DNA of 64,000 bases from Saprospiraceae bacterium. GTDB taxonomy: Bacteria; Bacteroidota; Bacteroidia; Chitinophagales; Saprospiraceae. A program made the position numbers and the translations under genes. Under the pieces are notes generated by a model, which made no database searches, was not told the DNA's origin, and saw only the letters and a program-made list of their open reading frames with translations. The stretch covers positions 1 to 64,000 of the forward strand of contig JAHDEL010000011.1 of assembly GCA_020628855.1 (NCBI GenBank), written 5' to 3'. This document shows, piece after piece, positions 47,386 to 58,955 of the stretch. The first letter of the stretch is position 1. Each line of letters starts with the position of its first letter.

Positions 47386-48237
47386 TTATGATAAAAATTT
47401 ATAGGATAACAGTTTGTAATAAAGTTTAGCGACTAGATATTGCGGGTTATGCAAGTAATCAATTGGAGCCAACTCCACGATGTCGAAGCCTACTACATTC
47501 TTCTCTTCAAATACTTTTCGGAGGTAGTTAGTGACCAAATACCAATGCAAACCACCTGGTTCTGGTGTGCCAGTTGCTGGCATGATAGAAGGGTCAAATA
47601 CATCTAAGTCTATTGTAATATAGACTTGATCAGTCATTTGATTTATTGACTCATCAAACCAACTCTCCGTGTACTTAATTTCGTCAGCAAAGTAGGTTTT
47701 GTAATAATCCATATGCTCCTTTTCTGCGAAATCCATACTTCTGATTCCTACCTGAATGAGATTGCAGTTTTTACTAGCATCATACAAGGCACATGCATGA
47801 TTATACTTCGAACCTTCATACTCAGGCCTCAAATCAGCATGAGCATCTAATTGGAGGACTGTCATATTTTCATACTTTTCGTAAAATGCTTTTATGACAC
47901 CTATACTGACAGAGTGCTCCCCTCCAAAAAATGTGAGAAACTTCTCAGTATTTAATAAGGCTTTTGTTTTGTGATAGGTCGATTCGAACATGTCTTCAGG
48001 ACTGTCGAAATTTGTCCATGCATCAGGTATGAAGATGCCATTTTTGTAAACTTGAGAATCTGTTTCAATATCATACAGTTCCATATTCTCAGCAGCATCT
48101 AAAAATGCTTCAAATCCTTTGTCTGCGCCTTTACCCCAAGTGCTAGTCCCATCATATGGAATAGATTGTAATATAACCTTTGCAGTTTCTTTGTTTGAAT
48201 ACTGAGATGGGATACCAGCGAATGCTCTTGCTTTCAT
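47386..48237 (-). CDS. speB: Agmatinase (ureohydrolase)
   Basis: A manganese ureohydrolase of 283 residues that converts agmatine to putrescine and urea. Metal-binding motifs: FFGGEHSVSIG, LQLDAHADLR and TIDLDVFDPSIMPATGTPEPGG in parts (IDLDVFDPS). I chose ATG 48237 (MKARAFAGIPSQYS), 7 bases after the speA stop. An upstream in-frame Met at 48336 would overlap speA by 92 bases and add an atypical N-terminus. Arginase activity is possible, but the speA neighbour favours agmatine. Confidence 0.92.
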   Translation of the reverse strand: MKARAFAGIPSQYSNKETAKVILQSIPYDGTSTWGKGADKGFEAFLDAAENMELYDIETDSQVYKNGIFIPDAWTNFDSPEDMFESTYHKTKALLNTEKFLTFFGGEHSVSIGVIKAFYEKYENMTVLQLDAHADLRPEYEGSKYNHACALYDASKNCNLIQVGIRSMDFAEKEHMDYYKTYFADEIKYTESWFDESINQMTDQVYITIDLDVFDPSIMPATGTPEPGGLHWYLVTNYLRKVFEEKNVVGFDIVELAPIDYLHNPQYLVAKLYYKLLSYKFLS

Positions 48238-48244
48238 ACTTATT

Positions 48245-49654
48245 TTACTTATATCCAAGAATTGATAACATTTCATCAACTGTCTGTTCGTTGCGATAGA
48301 CATAGTCCACAAAGTTGCCTTTCTCATCTCTATCAATTATTATCAATTTGGGAGCAGGAATGAGGCAGTGCTTTATTCCTCCATATCCACTAATTGAATC
48401 TTGATAGGCACCTGTGTGAAAGAAGCCAACATAGAGAGGCTCCGTGGAGTCTGCTTCAATCTTAGGCAGAAAGAGCTGTTGATTGAAATCTTCGGAATTA
48501 TAGTAATCAGAATGATCACAACTAATTCCGCCTATATTGACTTTTGTGTATTCATTCTCCCATTTATTAATCGGAAGAAGAATGAATTTTTCCAAAATTG
48601 ACCAAGCATCAGGTATTGTATTCATTAAGCTATTATCAACCATATACCAAACCTCCCTATCATTTTGATACTTCTGCTCCAACACTTGAAATATGATTGC
48701 TCCGCTTTCCCCAACAGTATATTTTCCGAACTCTGTAAATATGTCGGGCTCATCAATGTTTGCTTCTACACAAGCTGTCTTGATGTTACCAACAATTTCG
48801 TTGATCATATATTCATAGTCATAATCAAAACCCAAATTATTTCGAATTGGAAAACCTCCCCCCAGATTGATAGCCTTGATATCTGGACATACGCGCTTGA
48901 GATCAACGAAGAGTTTGAGAGCCTTCTGAAATTCACCCCAATAATAGACTGTATCTCTTATACCAGAATCAATAAAAAAGTGCACCATCTTGAGAGATAG
49001 GTTTTCATCATGCTCAATTTCATTTGCATAAAAATCTAAAATCTCAGAGGGCCGAATCCCAAGACGAGACGTGTAATATGCAGACTGTGGTTCTTCATCA
49101 ATAGCAATACGTATTCCTATTTTTAACTTACCATGATATTCTTCTGCATACTTTTTTACACGCTGAATCTCAGTCTTAGAATCCAGCACCAATATCGAAT
49201 TTTTGAACCCAACTTGATTTAGCAAGACTATCTTCTTCAAGTAGTCTTCAGTCTTATAACCATTATGCACAATAATAGTGCTCTTGGTAAGCTCGCCTTC
49301 GTCAAGAAGTTTCAAGATTAAGTCAATATCAAAAGCAGACGATGTCTCCAATTGGACTTGTTCCTTTAATGCGGTTTTGAGTACATGGGAAAAATGACAA
49401 CATTTTGTACAATAACAATAGTTGTAATTCCCCTTGTATTTGTGTTTATTAATAGCTCTGTTAAATAGATTTCTGGCTTTCTTAATCTGTTCTCCAATTC
49501 TGGGTAAGTACATCAATTTGAATGGAGTTCCATATTTTTCAATGAGGTAGTTTATGGATATGCCATGAAAGGTGAGATAGTCGTTTTTCAGGTCGAAACC
49601 TTCCTGAGGAAAATAATAACTTTGATCTATCAGATCGAAAAATGTATTTTTCAT
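48245..49654 (-). CDS. speA: Biosynthetic arginine decarboxylase (short Bacteroidetes type)
   Basis: A 469-residue fold-type III PLP decarboxylase giving agmatine from arginine. The PLP lysine lies in YCYCTKCCHFSHV (about residue 82). Further marks are ETSSAFDIDL, INLGGGFPIRN and the C-terminal PLYVGFFHTGAYQD. It lacks the large inserts of the E. coli enzyme (over 630 residues), as usual in this phylum. Its ATG shares a base with the TGA stop of a 14-codon leader ORF. speB follows at 7 bases. Confidence 0.9.
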   Translation of the reverse strand: MKNTFFDLIDQSYYFPQEGFDLKNDYLTFHGISINYLIEKYGTPFKLMYLPRIGEQIKKARNLFNRAINKHKYKGNYNYCYCTKCCHFSHVLKTALKEQVQLETSSAFDIDLILKLLDEGELTKSTIIVHNGYKTEDYLKKIVLLNQVGFKNSILVLDSKTEIQRVKKYAEEYHGKLKIGIRIAIDEEPQSAYYTSRLGIRPSEILDFYANEIEHDENLSLKMVHFFIDSGIRDTVYYWGEFQKALKLFVDLKRVCPDIKAINLGGGFPIRNNLGFDYDYEYMINEIVGNIKTACVEANIDEPDIFTEFGKYTVGESGAIIFQVLEQKYQNDREVWYMVDNSLMNTIPDAWSILEKFILLPINKWENEYTKVNIGGISCDHSDYYNSEDFNQQLFLPKIEADSTEPLYVGFFHTGAYQDSISGYGGIKHCLIPAPKLIIIDRDEKGNFVDYVYRNEQTVDEMLSILGYK

Positions 49655-49698
49655 CAGTAGTAATTTTCTTTTTTACTTTTGGTAGGTAAATTTTTCAT
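49654..49698 (-). CDS. Putative 14-residue leader peptide before speA
   Basis: A short ORF, ATG 49698 to TGA 49654, coding MKNLPTKSKKENYY. Its stop overlaps the speA ATG as TGATG. It is the only ORF in the 71-base gap. Leader peptides control polyamine genes elsewhere (SpeFL ahead of speF). Chance occurrence is quite possible, as the ribosome-site context is weak. Confidence 0.35.
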   Translation of the reverse strand: MKNLPTKSKKENYY

Positions 49699-49725
49699 GT
49701 TTGACTTTAGTAATTGCATAGTGTG

Positions 49726-51159
49726 TTAATCAATTAAAATTTCATCAAGTAAACTCTGGTCATCATTAAGACTTTTAAAAAGCTTTGACCTGAAGCGACC
49801 TTGTTTATTCACTAAGGTTTGTGCCATTTTATCAATAGCTACCATCGACAGCACTGTCTGAATATATGCCTCAATTAAGTCATCTAAACCAATACCAAGT
49901 TTGTTGAAGTCTCTACGATCCATGAGTACTAGTCTATTAGTATCACTTCCCCATGATCCATCTTCATGTTTAAATGACAGGTTTGTACCAAGCATTGACC
50001 AACTATCTGTGCCTGTAAGAATATTGTCAACTAGAGGCTTTTCAGCTCTTCTTGCATAAGTACAAAGCGGCTGTATTCCTGTCTCAGTTGCACAGACCAT
50101 CATACGAATATCTGCTACGAATGTTTGGTTTTTTTGATTAGGTATAGTTCCTACATGATACAGTTTTCCTGATGATGTTGTGCTACTCCAATTAGAATTA
50201 CCTATTAGGCTTTGAACAATAAAAAGATCATAGTCAAATTCCAATTCCATGAATGTATCTAATTCTTCTTCTGTCACAATAGTATAGACGCCTTGTCCTG
50301 CATTGCTGTATGGAACTTTTATGACAGCATGACCACCCATTTTTCTAACCCATAGTGGTATTTCATTCTTACTGACATCCCAGATCGTTTCAGGGATATT
50401 GATTTTGAGTCCATAAGGCATCAGTTCAGCATTAAATATATCATACGCTTTGGCAGCGACCATTTTATTTCTACCTCCGGCTAAACAAGCTAGTGTCGGA
50501 TTAATAATTCTGGTCTTAGCATTTACAGGAATCCTGTTCCACGGTTTTTGTGTTACATAGCGAAAAGCCGCTCGGATAGGTATCCATTCTTCTTCAAACA
50601 AGATTTCCATTACGCCGTCGACAAATCGCACATTTTGACACTCGTTCTTGAAGAATGGCACGTAATACACAGGCTCATTCATCACATCAGCAATAACTTC
50701 AGCGTATCCTGAAGTTTCCATTTCATTCTTATCATAAATTACGGCTAAGCCTCCGTTGATCCGATTTCTTAAGTTTTTAAGCCTTGGCTTGAAAGTCCTC
50801 TCGATAAGTAATCTATAACTACCTTGCTCTTGGTTGTCGTCAACTAACGGCATTGATTTTTGTCCTGAAGGACATGAGTTGTTTTCTATTACAACCATTT
50901 GCCTCTTTCCAGTTGCAGAAGTTACATTTAAGAGGTCTGCGCCAGCCCATGGAAAGTATTTAACCTTGTGATTGAGTATTTCTTTTAGCTTATCACGCTG
51001 TACGCTAGGGTGCATGTGACAATACCTGGTGACTATCCTTTCTTGCTCCAAGTTTAGAAAAAAACTAATCATTGGATGGATAGTAGCATTTAGTGCTTTG
51101 CCATACCAATGATGATGTGGCTCAAAATCGCCGGGTAATATCAACCTTGTTTTTTTCAC
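49726..51159 (-). CDS. ATP-grasp-like ligase of unknown product
   Basis: A protein of about 477 residues. The N-terminal part has [19 protein letters not shown] and [13 protein letters not shown]. The C-terminal half looks like an ATP-grasp fold: [20 protein letters not shown] (Lys and glycine loop, about residue 300) and [10 protein letters not shown] (metal-binding Asp/Arg, about 360). I cannot name a subfamily. The start is unsure: GTG 51159 (VKKTRLIL) is favoured, and TTG 51198 is possible. It is the first gene of the polyamine operon, 71 bases ahead of speA, suggesting it makes an amide with a polyamine or amino acid. Confidence 0.72.
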   Translation of the reverse strand: MKKTRLILPGDFEPHHHWYGKALNATIHPMISFFLNLEQERIVTRYCHMHPSVQRDKLKEILNHKVKYFPWAGADLLNVTSATGKRQMVVIENNSCPSGQKSMPLVDDNQEQGSYRLLIERTFKPRLKNLRNRINGGLAVIYDKNEMETSGYAEVIADVMNEPVYYVPFFKNECQNVRFVDGVMEILFEEEWIPIRAAFRYVTQKPWNRIPVNAKTRIINPTLACLAGGRNKMVAAKAYDIFNAELMPYGLKINIPETIWDVSKNEIPLWVRKMGGHAVIKVPYSNAGQGVYTIVTEEELDTFMELEFDYDLFIVQSLIGNSNWSSTTSSGKLYHVGTIPNQKNQTFVADIRMMVCATETGIQPLCTYARRAEKPLVDNILTGTDSWSMLGTNLSFKHEDGSWGSDTNRLVLMDRRDFNKLGIGLDDLIEAYIQTVLSMVAIDKMAQTLVNKQGRFRSKLFKSLNDDQSLLDEILID

Positions 51160-51314
51160 AATTTGACGCAAAAAAATTAAGCTTCCTATAGACGTCAATT
51201 TAGGATATAAAGTTGCTTTTTAACTTTGAATAAATCAACAAAAAAATTAAAATAATTTTTGTCAAAAATTCAATAGTCTGATTATCAATAAGTTGAATTT
51301 ATATCGATCCTGAA

Positions 51315-54300
51315 TTAGTTGAATATTAAAGTAACATCACCAACTTTCTTGAGGTCTTTGACACCATCACATTCAAGATATGTAATCGTATTAATATAGA
51401 CATACACACCTGATTCTGCTTGTTGATTATCAAAGTCACCACTCCAACAATCTTCAGGGTCATCGGTTTCGAAAATGAGATTACCCCATCTATCAAAAAT
51501 GATCAGATGAAAGGTAAGCAACTCGATATCAGATGGATATCCTGTTGTGAAGCAATTATTAGGGGCTTCTCCATTACCGATAAAAATATTAGGTGCAAAC
51601 ACAGATTCCTCATCAAGTAGTTCTACATACTCAATCTCCCAAGCGTGAGATACTTGTGAACATTGATCACTGATTGTTACTGCATAAGTGCCATTCTGAC
51701 TTGCTAATAGTTGTGAATTTTGAGATCCATTATTCCAATCATAGCTGGCTTCTCCAAACTGGCTAGTAATCATTGGTATGATCATCAAGTTAGTAGACTC
51801 ACAATCAACTGAAATGTCAGGCCAAGTAACTTCTAGTGCTGGGTGGGCATCTACAGTGAATGCCGTACCAGTTTCACATCCGTTGTTATCAAGACCTGTT
51901 AGCATATAAGTGCCAGGCTCTAATCCTGTTATGCTGTCAGATGTTGCAATAACATCTGAATCTAACATCAGATTAGTAAAAGCGGAAACATTATTTATCA
52001 CCACACCACCAGAACTTTCACCAATACAACTAGAGATTGGATCAATATCTAATTCTTCTGTAGGCATTGATTCGATTACAAAAGGCAGACTATCAAGACA
52101 CCCAAATAGGCTCATAATGTAGAGCATATGATCCCCTACAGAAAGTTGTTCATAAATTAATGCGTCAGAAAGTTGTGTCACATCATCCACAGCATATTGA
52201 GCACTCCCTGTAAGCTCCTCTATACTCAAAGTACCTTCCGATTGTAGTTCGCAGGAATGTTCAGTATTAATGCTGATTTCTGGGGTAGCGTGAGCACCGA
52301 TTGCAAATGGCATTTGGTATTCGCATCCTGATTGACTCAAAATATTCAGTATGTGTGATCCAGGAGCTAAGTTGTAAAACTCTAAGACATTAGTATAATT
52401 AAAGTCGTCCACAGCAAATTGTGCTAATGGATCATCCGTGGCAATACTCAATTCTCCAGAATTTTGCTGTTCACAAGAACCACTTGATGATATGTCAACA
52501 ATAGGCTCGATGTATGCTTCTATTTCGAATGGTAAGTTATACTGACAACCAAGAGTATCGGTTATCAATAGGTTATAATTTCCAACTCCTAAATTTTCGA
52601 ACATCAGATCCTGCTGAGCATTAGTCACACCCTCTATCTCAAATGTGAGATCTTCGCCATCAACAATGGTTATCTCCAAGCTTCCATCCTCCGAGTCTTC
52701 GCAAGACATACTAGAGTTTCCAATTACTTCAGGAGCTACTGCGGTCTGGATTTCGAAGGGTTCTTCATAAATACATCCTTCCAGTGTTTGGTAGTAAAGT
52801 GTATAACTACCTGTGTTTAAGTTATCAAATTCTGCTACACTTTGGAATGTTGTCCCATCAAGTGAAAAAGTAAGCCCTGTATTATTAGACTCTATTTCAA
52901 TTGCTCCACTCGTAGTGGTCTCACACGCAGTATTGATAGTAATGTCAACACTTGGTTCGACAAATGTGCCAATTACAAAAGGTAGACTATCCAAACAACC
53001 AAACTCCGACAGCATATATAATTGATAGTTGCCATCTCCAAGATTATCAAATGTTGTTGCTTGACTAAATGTTTCATTCAAATCCAACGAAAACATCGGA
53101 TCTCCAGCTACAACCGTAACCTCAAGTGACCCTGATGTACTATTTTCACATGACTCTTCTGCGAGTATCTGGACCATTGGCTCTTGAAACACTGAGATTT
53201 CAAAAGGATATTCATACATACATCCAAGTGTATCTTCCACGTAGAGTGTATAATCTCCAGCAGGTAAGTCTTGAAACAGAGAAGTACCAAGCGACAACTG
53301 TCCTGGATCAAGTCCAATATTTACAGGATAATTGCTCAAATGGACTATTTCTAAACTACCCTAGGCTAAGTCAGTGCACGTTGATTCAGGATCTAATAGG
53401 ATATCAGGTTGGTCAATTTCGAGTATCTCAAACTCCAATTCTTGCGTGCAACCATCATCTGTTGTCAATAGCAGTGAATGCATTCCACTCTCTAGCTGCA
53501 TCTCTGTTAAAGTGAGAGAATCAATATTGTCACCATCCAGAACATAACTGACATTCTCTTGATTAACATTAAATATTTCGAATTGCCCAATGTCAGCCAA
53601 TGCACATGTCGGTTGGATTGCATACTCAAACTCGAGTAACGGATACGCATATACTTCGATGAATATTGTCGAATCACATCCTGTTGCAGTCACATATCTC
53701 AGCGTGTCCAGATCATCTTGAGAATAGAAAGTACCTCCATATTCGACCATCTCTCCGGGACATACGGCAAGCATCATCTCTTCTTCACTGTTCTGGCATG
53801 AGACAGTAAGAGGAAAATCGACCAACTTGTCTTCAATACAATTGGAAAATGTAATCAAACTATCAACTGCACCAGAATAAGTCAGATCTAAACCAGAGGT
53901 ATCGATGACTACTGTCAAATTGCTATAATTGACTTCACCAAAGTCATATTGGCCATTAATGTCAGTTGTGTCCTGCTGCAATAGTGTGTTACCAAGCAAA
54001 AGCAAGACTTCTACACTATCAAGTAAGGTTTCTCCAGCATCATACATCTCATTGTTATTGTCATCAATGAAGACTACACCAGAAAGTGTCTGTTGATCAG
54101 GAGTTGCTGTCAGAGAAAGCACATCAGTGATTGTTGTACATCCGAAAGCGTTTGATACTTCTATTTGGTAGTCTCCAGGTTTATCTATGCTCACTTCAGT
54201 AGAAGTGCTACTTATAACACTTACGGGATTCCCTGATTCCAATAGCTGGTACGTATTTTCTTCATTGAGACTCAAGCAATAATTCTCAGGGAAGCAGACT

Positions 54301-57300
54301 TCCAGACATCCAGTCAACCATGTTGGAGCTAGTGGTAATGGGTGAATTACTATGGTGTTACTCACTGTTTTACACCCATGCACATTGCTACCTTCAACAA
54401 CATACTCTCCTGCTCCAACCACCTCAATACTTGTGCCCCTCTCTCCTGTGTTCCATCTATAACTTAATTGGCTATCTGGGTTATTAATGGAGAGCACATG
54501 TACTTCGCCTGCACATGGCGTTACATTGTTGTCACTAATCGAAATAGGTGCTGGAACAGGATTAATATTTACTTCGAATGGCTCAATCTCCTGTATACAA
54601 CCCTCCGAAGCGAGGCTTACAGTTACCCCGATCATATGAGTGCCTGTTGGGAGACTTGAAAGGAAGGCATAATCTAAAGTAGATGTAACATGACCAGTTG
54701 TCCAGAGATAGGTCGCTCCTGGATATTCCTCTACTGAGAGTGTAAATGACTCACCAGAACATAAGTCTAGACTTTCGCAATCTGTAACTGGAATTATCTC
54801 ATCAATGTAGTAGGTTCCACAAATTCTCAGCTGGTCAATTGGAATATTTGTAATGGTCACTGGATCAGGCACATAAACACAATCATCCGAATTAGTAATC
54901 GTCACATTATATATACCTGATTGATCGGTAGAAATACTTTGTGTGGTTTCTCCTGTTGACCAGAGATACATATTCCCGGGACTTGGTGAGGTTAGCGTTA
55001 CTACTTCTTCTGGACACTTAGGACCAGGTGGAGTTAGGGTGATATCTCCTGTAAGAGTATTATTTGCTATTGTTATTTCTTGTGTTACTTGGTAAGAACA
55101 ATCGTCGATATCAGTTACCGTCAGTGTCACTTCATAAGTCCCAGGGCTATTATAGACATGCACTGGTTTGATAAGTTCAGATGTATCAGCATTTCCCGAA
55201 AGGGGATCATCAAAGACCCAGAGATATTCGAAGTCCCCAAGCAATAAATCAAAAGACATCTGTAAACTATTTCCTTGACAATTCAATGTGTCGGTGAGAA
55301 TGCTCACTGTAGAATAATCTATAATTTCGACTTGCTTGGTCATAATTGATGTGCAACCTGAAGTATGCTCTATAAAAAGGCTTACATCATAGGTTCCTGG
55401 AGACGAAAACAGATGTTGAGGGTTTGTCAGAGCTGATACATTATCGGCCCCACTCGCTGGATCACCGAAGTCCCAACTATACGTTATGCCAGTCAAATCT
55501 GGAACAAATGAAGAAAGATCTGTAAACGCCACTGGATCCGTAAGGCATTTGACTTCGAAAGTAAAATCAGGCATAACTGGAACCCTGACCTGCATCCTTC
55601 CGATTTCGTTATTAATATTGCCAAAAGCGACAACATCATAGTATCCAACTTCTGTAAATACATGAGTTGCTGTAAGCCCTACTGCACTATTTAACGGACC
55701 ACTCTCAGGATCATCAAAATACCAAGTAAATGATGTGCTAGCAAAGGTAGGGTCAACTGAAAATTCATAATTATTACACTCAGCTAGATTGTCATCATCC
55801 GGTCCATCAATGTATCCTGCAGTCAGATCCACTGGTATACTTGTACCAGGTCCACCAGGACCTCCACAGTTCTCAACTAACGTAAGTATATTAGAGAATA
55901 CCTCGCATCCAGCATCATCTGTCAATCTTAATTGATAATCTCCGAAAATATTGGTGCTGTATTTAGGAGTAATGGCTGTTGATAGGATTGCTCCATCTCT
56001 GTACCATTGATAATCGTAACTTCCTTGAATAACTTCAGCAAGCAAGGTGACATCCGGGTGAGGTAAGCAAAAACTCAAATCATCCGCTGAGAAGATAGAT
56101 ATGCCAAATGAATCCCTTTCGGTAAACTTTATCCTTGTGCTATCAGTACACCCATCTTCATCAGTAAGAACAACTTCATAAATTCCTGGCTTTAGTAATG
56201 AGATTTGACCAGTTGAAGCCACAATCTGATTCTCATCGATGACTTCTATGGTTGATCCAGGTGGGTTTGTCACCGTCACCATCCCCAATTCACCAAAACA
56301 AACTTCATCTGGATAACTGACATCAAATATCGGTGCTGGCAATACAGTAACTATCTGTTCGACCGATACGCCACAAAGACTCCCAATCAATTTGTGAGTT
56401 CCTGCTTCTTGCCAAAATACAGTAACCATATCATCTTGTTGGCTAGCAATATAACCTGTTGTGTTTGGCTCAATTGACCAAACCATGTCAGTTGGTATGA
56501 TATTCGGAATACTGAAGTCTGAGCTTGAATTTATGCAGACTTCATCTGAACCACTTAACTCGATTTGGTTATCAAAAACGAAGAGCTCTGCTTCGCCTTG
56601 GCACTCTCCTCCTGCAGAAAATAATTGAACTTCAATACTATAAGGACCATCTGACTGCCATGTATAGATAGCGGGATTAGTATTAGTCTGCCATACATTG
56701 GACCCATCATTAAAAGTCCAAGAGACCTGTTCTCCAAGCGCCAAAGGAACGCTATACTCCATTGGAACCTTTTTGCAAATCACTCTAGGACCGGTAATAC
56801 CACCAATAGGAAAAGCAGGTGGGCTAATCACTTGAAACTCCGTGGTATCTCTCAGATTACATGTGGTACCTAGAAGATTCTCAGCAGTAATGGTATAAGT
56901 ACCCTCTTCCTTCACATCAAATGAAAAATATTGCTCAGCCAAGATGATGGAGTCTCGTCCATCTGGAAATTCAATTTTCCAATCCAAATTAATCCATCTT
57001 GAATTAGATATAAAAACATTTTCATCAATGCAAACTTGACTTCCAGCATCCCTTATTTCGAAGCGAGGCTTTAGATTTACCACAAGAGCCGCACTCCCAT
57101 TACATCCTGCTGTGCAACTTTCATAATTGACAATGATAGTTGAGACAGGGTTAGAAGCATAAGTATTCCACTCCACTTGGATAATATTAGTTCCTTGTCC
57201 GCTCACGATCTGTCCATTCATATCTACATCCCAATTGAACTCAACTCCTTGCAAAGGAGGCAAACTATAAATGGAATAGTCTCCCATGCAGACATCAGTT

Positions 57301-58784
57301 GGGCCAGATATTGTACTCGTACTTGTAATGATATTGACATCTTCCGAAACAGTACTGCTGCAAGCACTTTCTAAACAATCAGGTGTTTCTAGACTGACTT
57401 GTCCTTGAGGGCTTCCACTCCAAACAATAGAGATGAAGGATTCATCAGGATCACCACCAACAATGATATTACCTGCAGAACTGACGCTCCAGAGATAAGT
57501 GTCACAGATCACACCACTATAGTAGGTTGCAGTATCTCCTTCGCAGATCGTACCAAGGCAGGTTATTGAAGGTATGTCTCCATTAAGCACCTCAACTTGT
57601 ATGGTGTCAGGTGTACTACAGTGGCATTCACTTAAGTCCTCAAGTACGATTTGATAAATTCCAGCTTGATCATACTCTGCGGAAAATGTATTTCCTTGAA
57701 CTAGCTGACCATCACTACTTGACCAACTTAAGTCCACTGAGTTAGTGAGTTCCGCTGTGAGTTCGAAATTCTCACCTCTACAAACCGTTATGGATTCTTG
57801 ATCACTACCATTATGGTTGATCACCAAGGGACTGCTATTTAAAACAAGGATGGACTTACAGTCAAACTCGAAGAATGTCAATCCATTTGACCAATCTAGA
57901 ATAGTATATTCAACACAGAGACAGTCTTGTCCTTCATCTCCAAAATACAGCTGACTAAAATTTGGTCCTGAGGATAATACAGTGACCATATCTGGATAGA
58001 AAACTTGATAGGAAACAGTGGAAACTAATATACCACTCAATGAATCAGTCTCCAATAAGTTCCGGAAGATAGCAGTATCACCTTCACAAAAGAGATACTC
58101 GACTTCTGCCATTTCTTCTTGCCCAACAGCACAGAACTCCTCCGCTTCTTGTATACAGATATTATCACCTTGTAAAATCCAATTCTCATCATCACAATCT
58201 ACATCACCTATTTTTACTCCCACCCAATCTAAGGTAAGTGCATCAAAAGAATAGTTATTAAGGGCATAGACCTCAACTCCCATTAGATTTGGAGCAAAAA
58301 ACCGCCACGAGATATTATTCGGAAACGTAGAAACTCCTTCTATAACTTGATCAATAGTAACTAAATCAATAGATGTCACTGATCCATCACCATTTGCATC
58401 AGCAGCAATGAATTGACAAGGGTCAGAAAACTGATTAATAGCCAAAATATGATCTTGTATTATTTCCAGGTCTTCCAGATTGACACCTTCAGTCTGATTA
58501 TCCAGTTTACTCACTATAATCTCATAATCTTCGAACTTATCAAAGCAGCCTAAATCATAATACCCATTCTGATCTGTCATCACCCATGTTGTGTTTCCAG
58601 TCATTCCATTTGCTATGGTTACAATTGCACCTTCCACAGGTCTATCACAGCATGATTTGACAAATCCAGTAACAGTAAACTTATCTTCACAAAAGTCTTG
58701 AGCTAACAATGGTTGGTCTATAAAGCTTATCAGAAAGCTAGAGAGCAGAGTAAGAAGAGTCAAATTATGGTTTATTCGTTGCAT
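51315..58784 (-). pseudogene. Giant T9SS type B protein interrupted by in-frame TAG
   Basis: One reading frame of about 2489 positions broken by TAG at 53361-53363. From the N-terminus (58784): a signal peptide (to about residue 29); a carboxypeptidase-regulatory-like domain (about 35-100); a dockerin-like calcium loop DANGDGSVTSIDLVTIDQ (about 128-145); Ig-like modules; three PKD-like modules (ITYSWDFGDPASG, FEYLWVFDDPLSG, FTWYFDDPESG); and an SdrD-B-like domain (VVFIDDNNNEMYDAGETLLD). A run of SprB-like repeats of about 68 residues follows. The type B secretion signal (APNIFIGNGEAPNNC, LIIFDRWGNLIFET) is near 51400-51600. The stop falls within a repeat whose register is kept on both sides. 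A truncated product (1807 residues) would lack the export signal. It may be a pseudogene, an error or a readthrough case. Confidence 0.85.
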
Positions 58785-58955
58785 ACTTTAACAAGGAAGG
58801 CTTCTTATTAATCTAAGTACCTCGTTCTATGAACAAAGGCTGCTTGCCGCCACACCTATTAATTTAATACATTTCTCACTAGAAGTGCTACCAGCTAGGT
58901 CGAAAGAATTCCATGCTATGTCAGAACAGGAAGCTTTTGATTGTATTTTTGGACT

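Noticed and set aside
48238-48336. N-terminal extension of agmatinase into speA
   Set aside because: The added residues are the speA C-terminus in another frame and do not look like agmatinase. ATG 48237 follows speA by 7 bases.
58944-58951. TATTTTTG before mnmE as a leaderless promoter
   Set aside because: It matches TAnnTTTG 4 bases before the ATG, but no TTTG lies at -33 and the region is simply T-rich. A real promoter cannot be separated from chance here.
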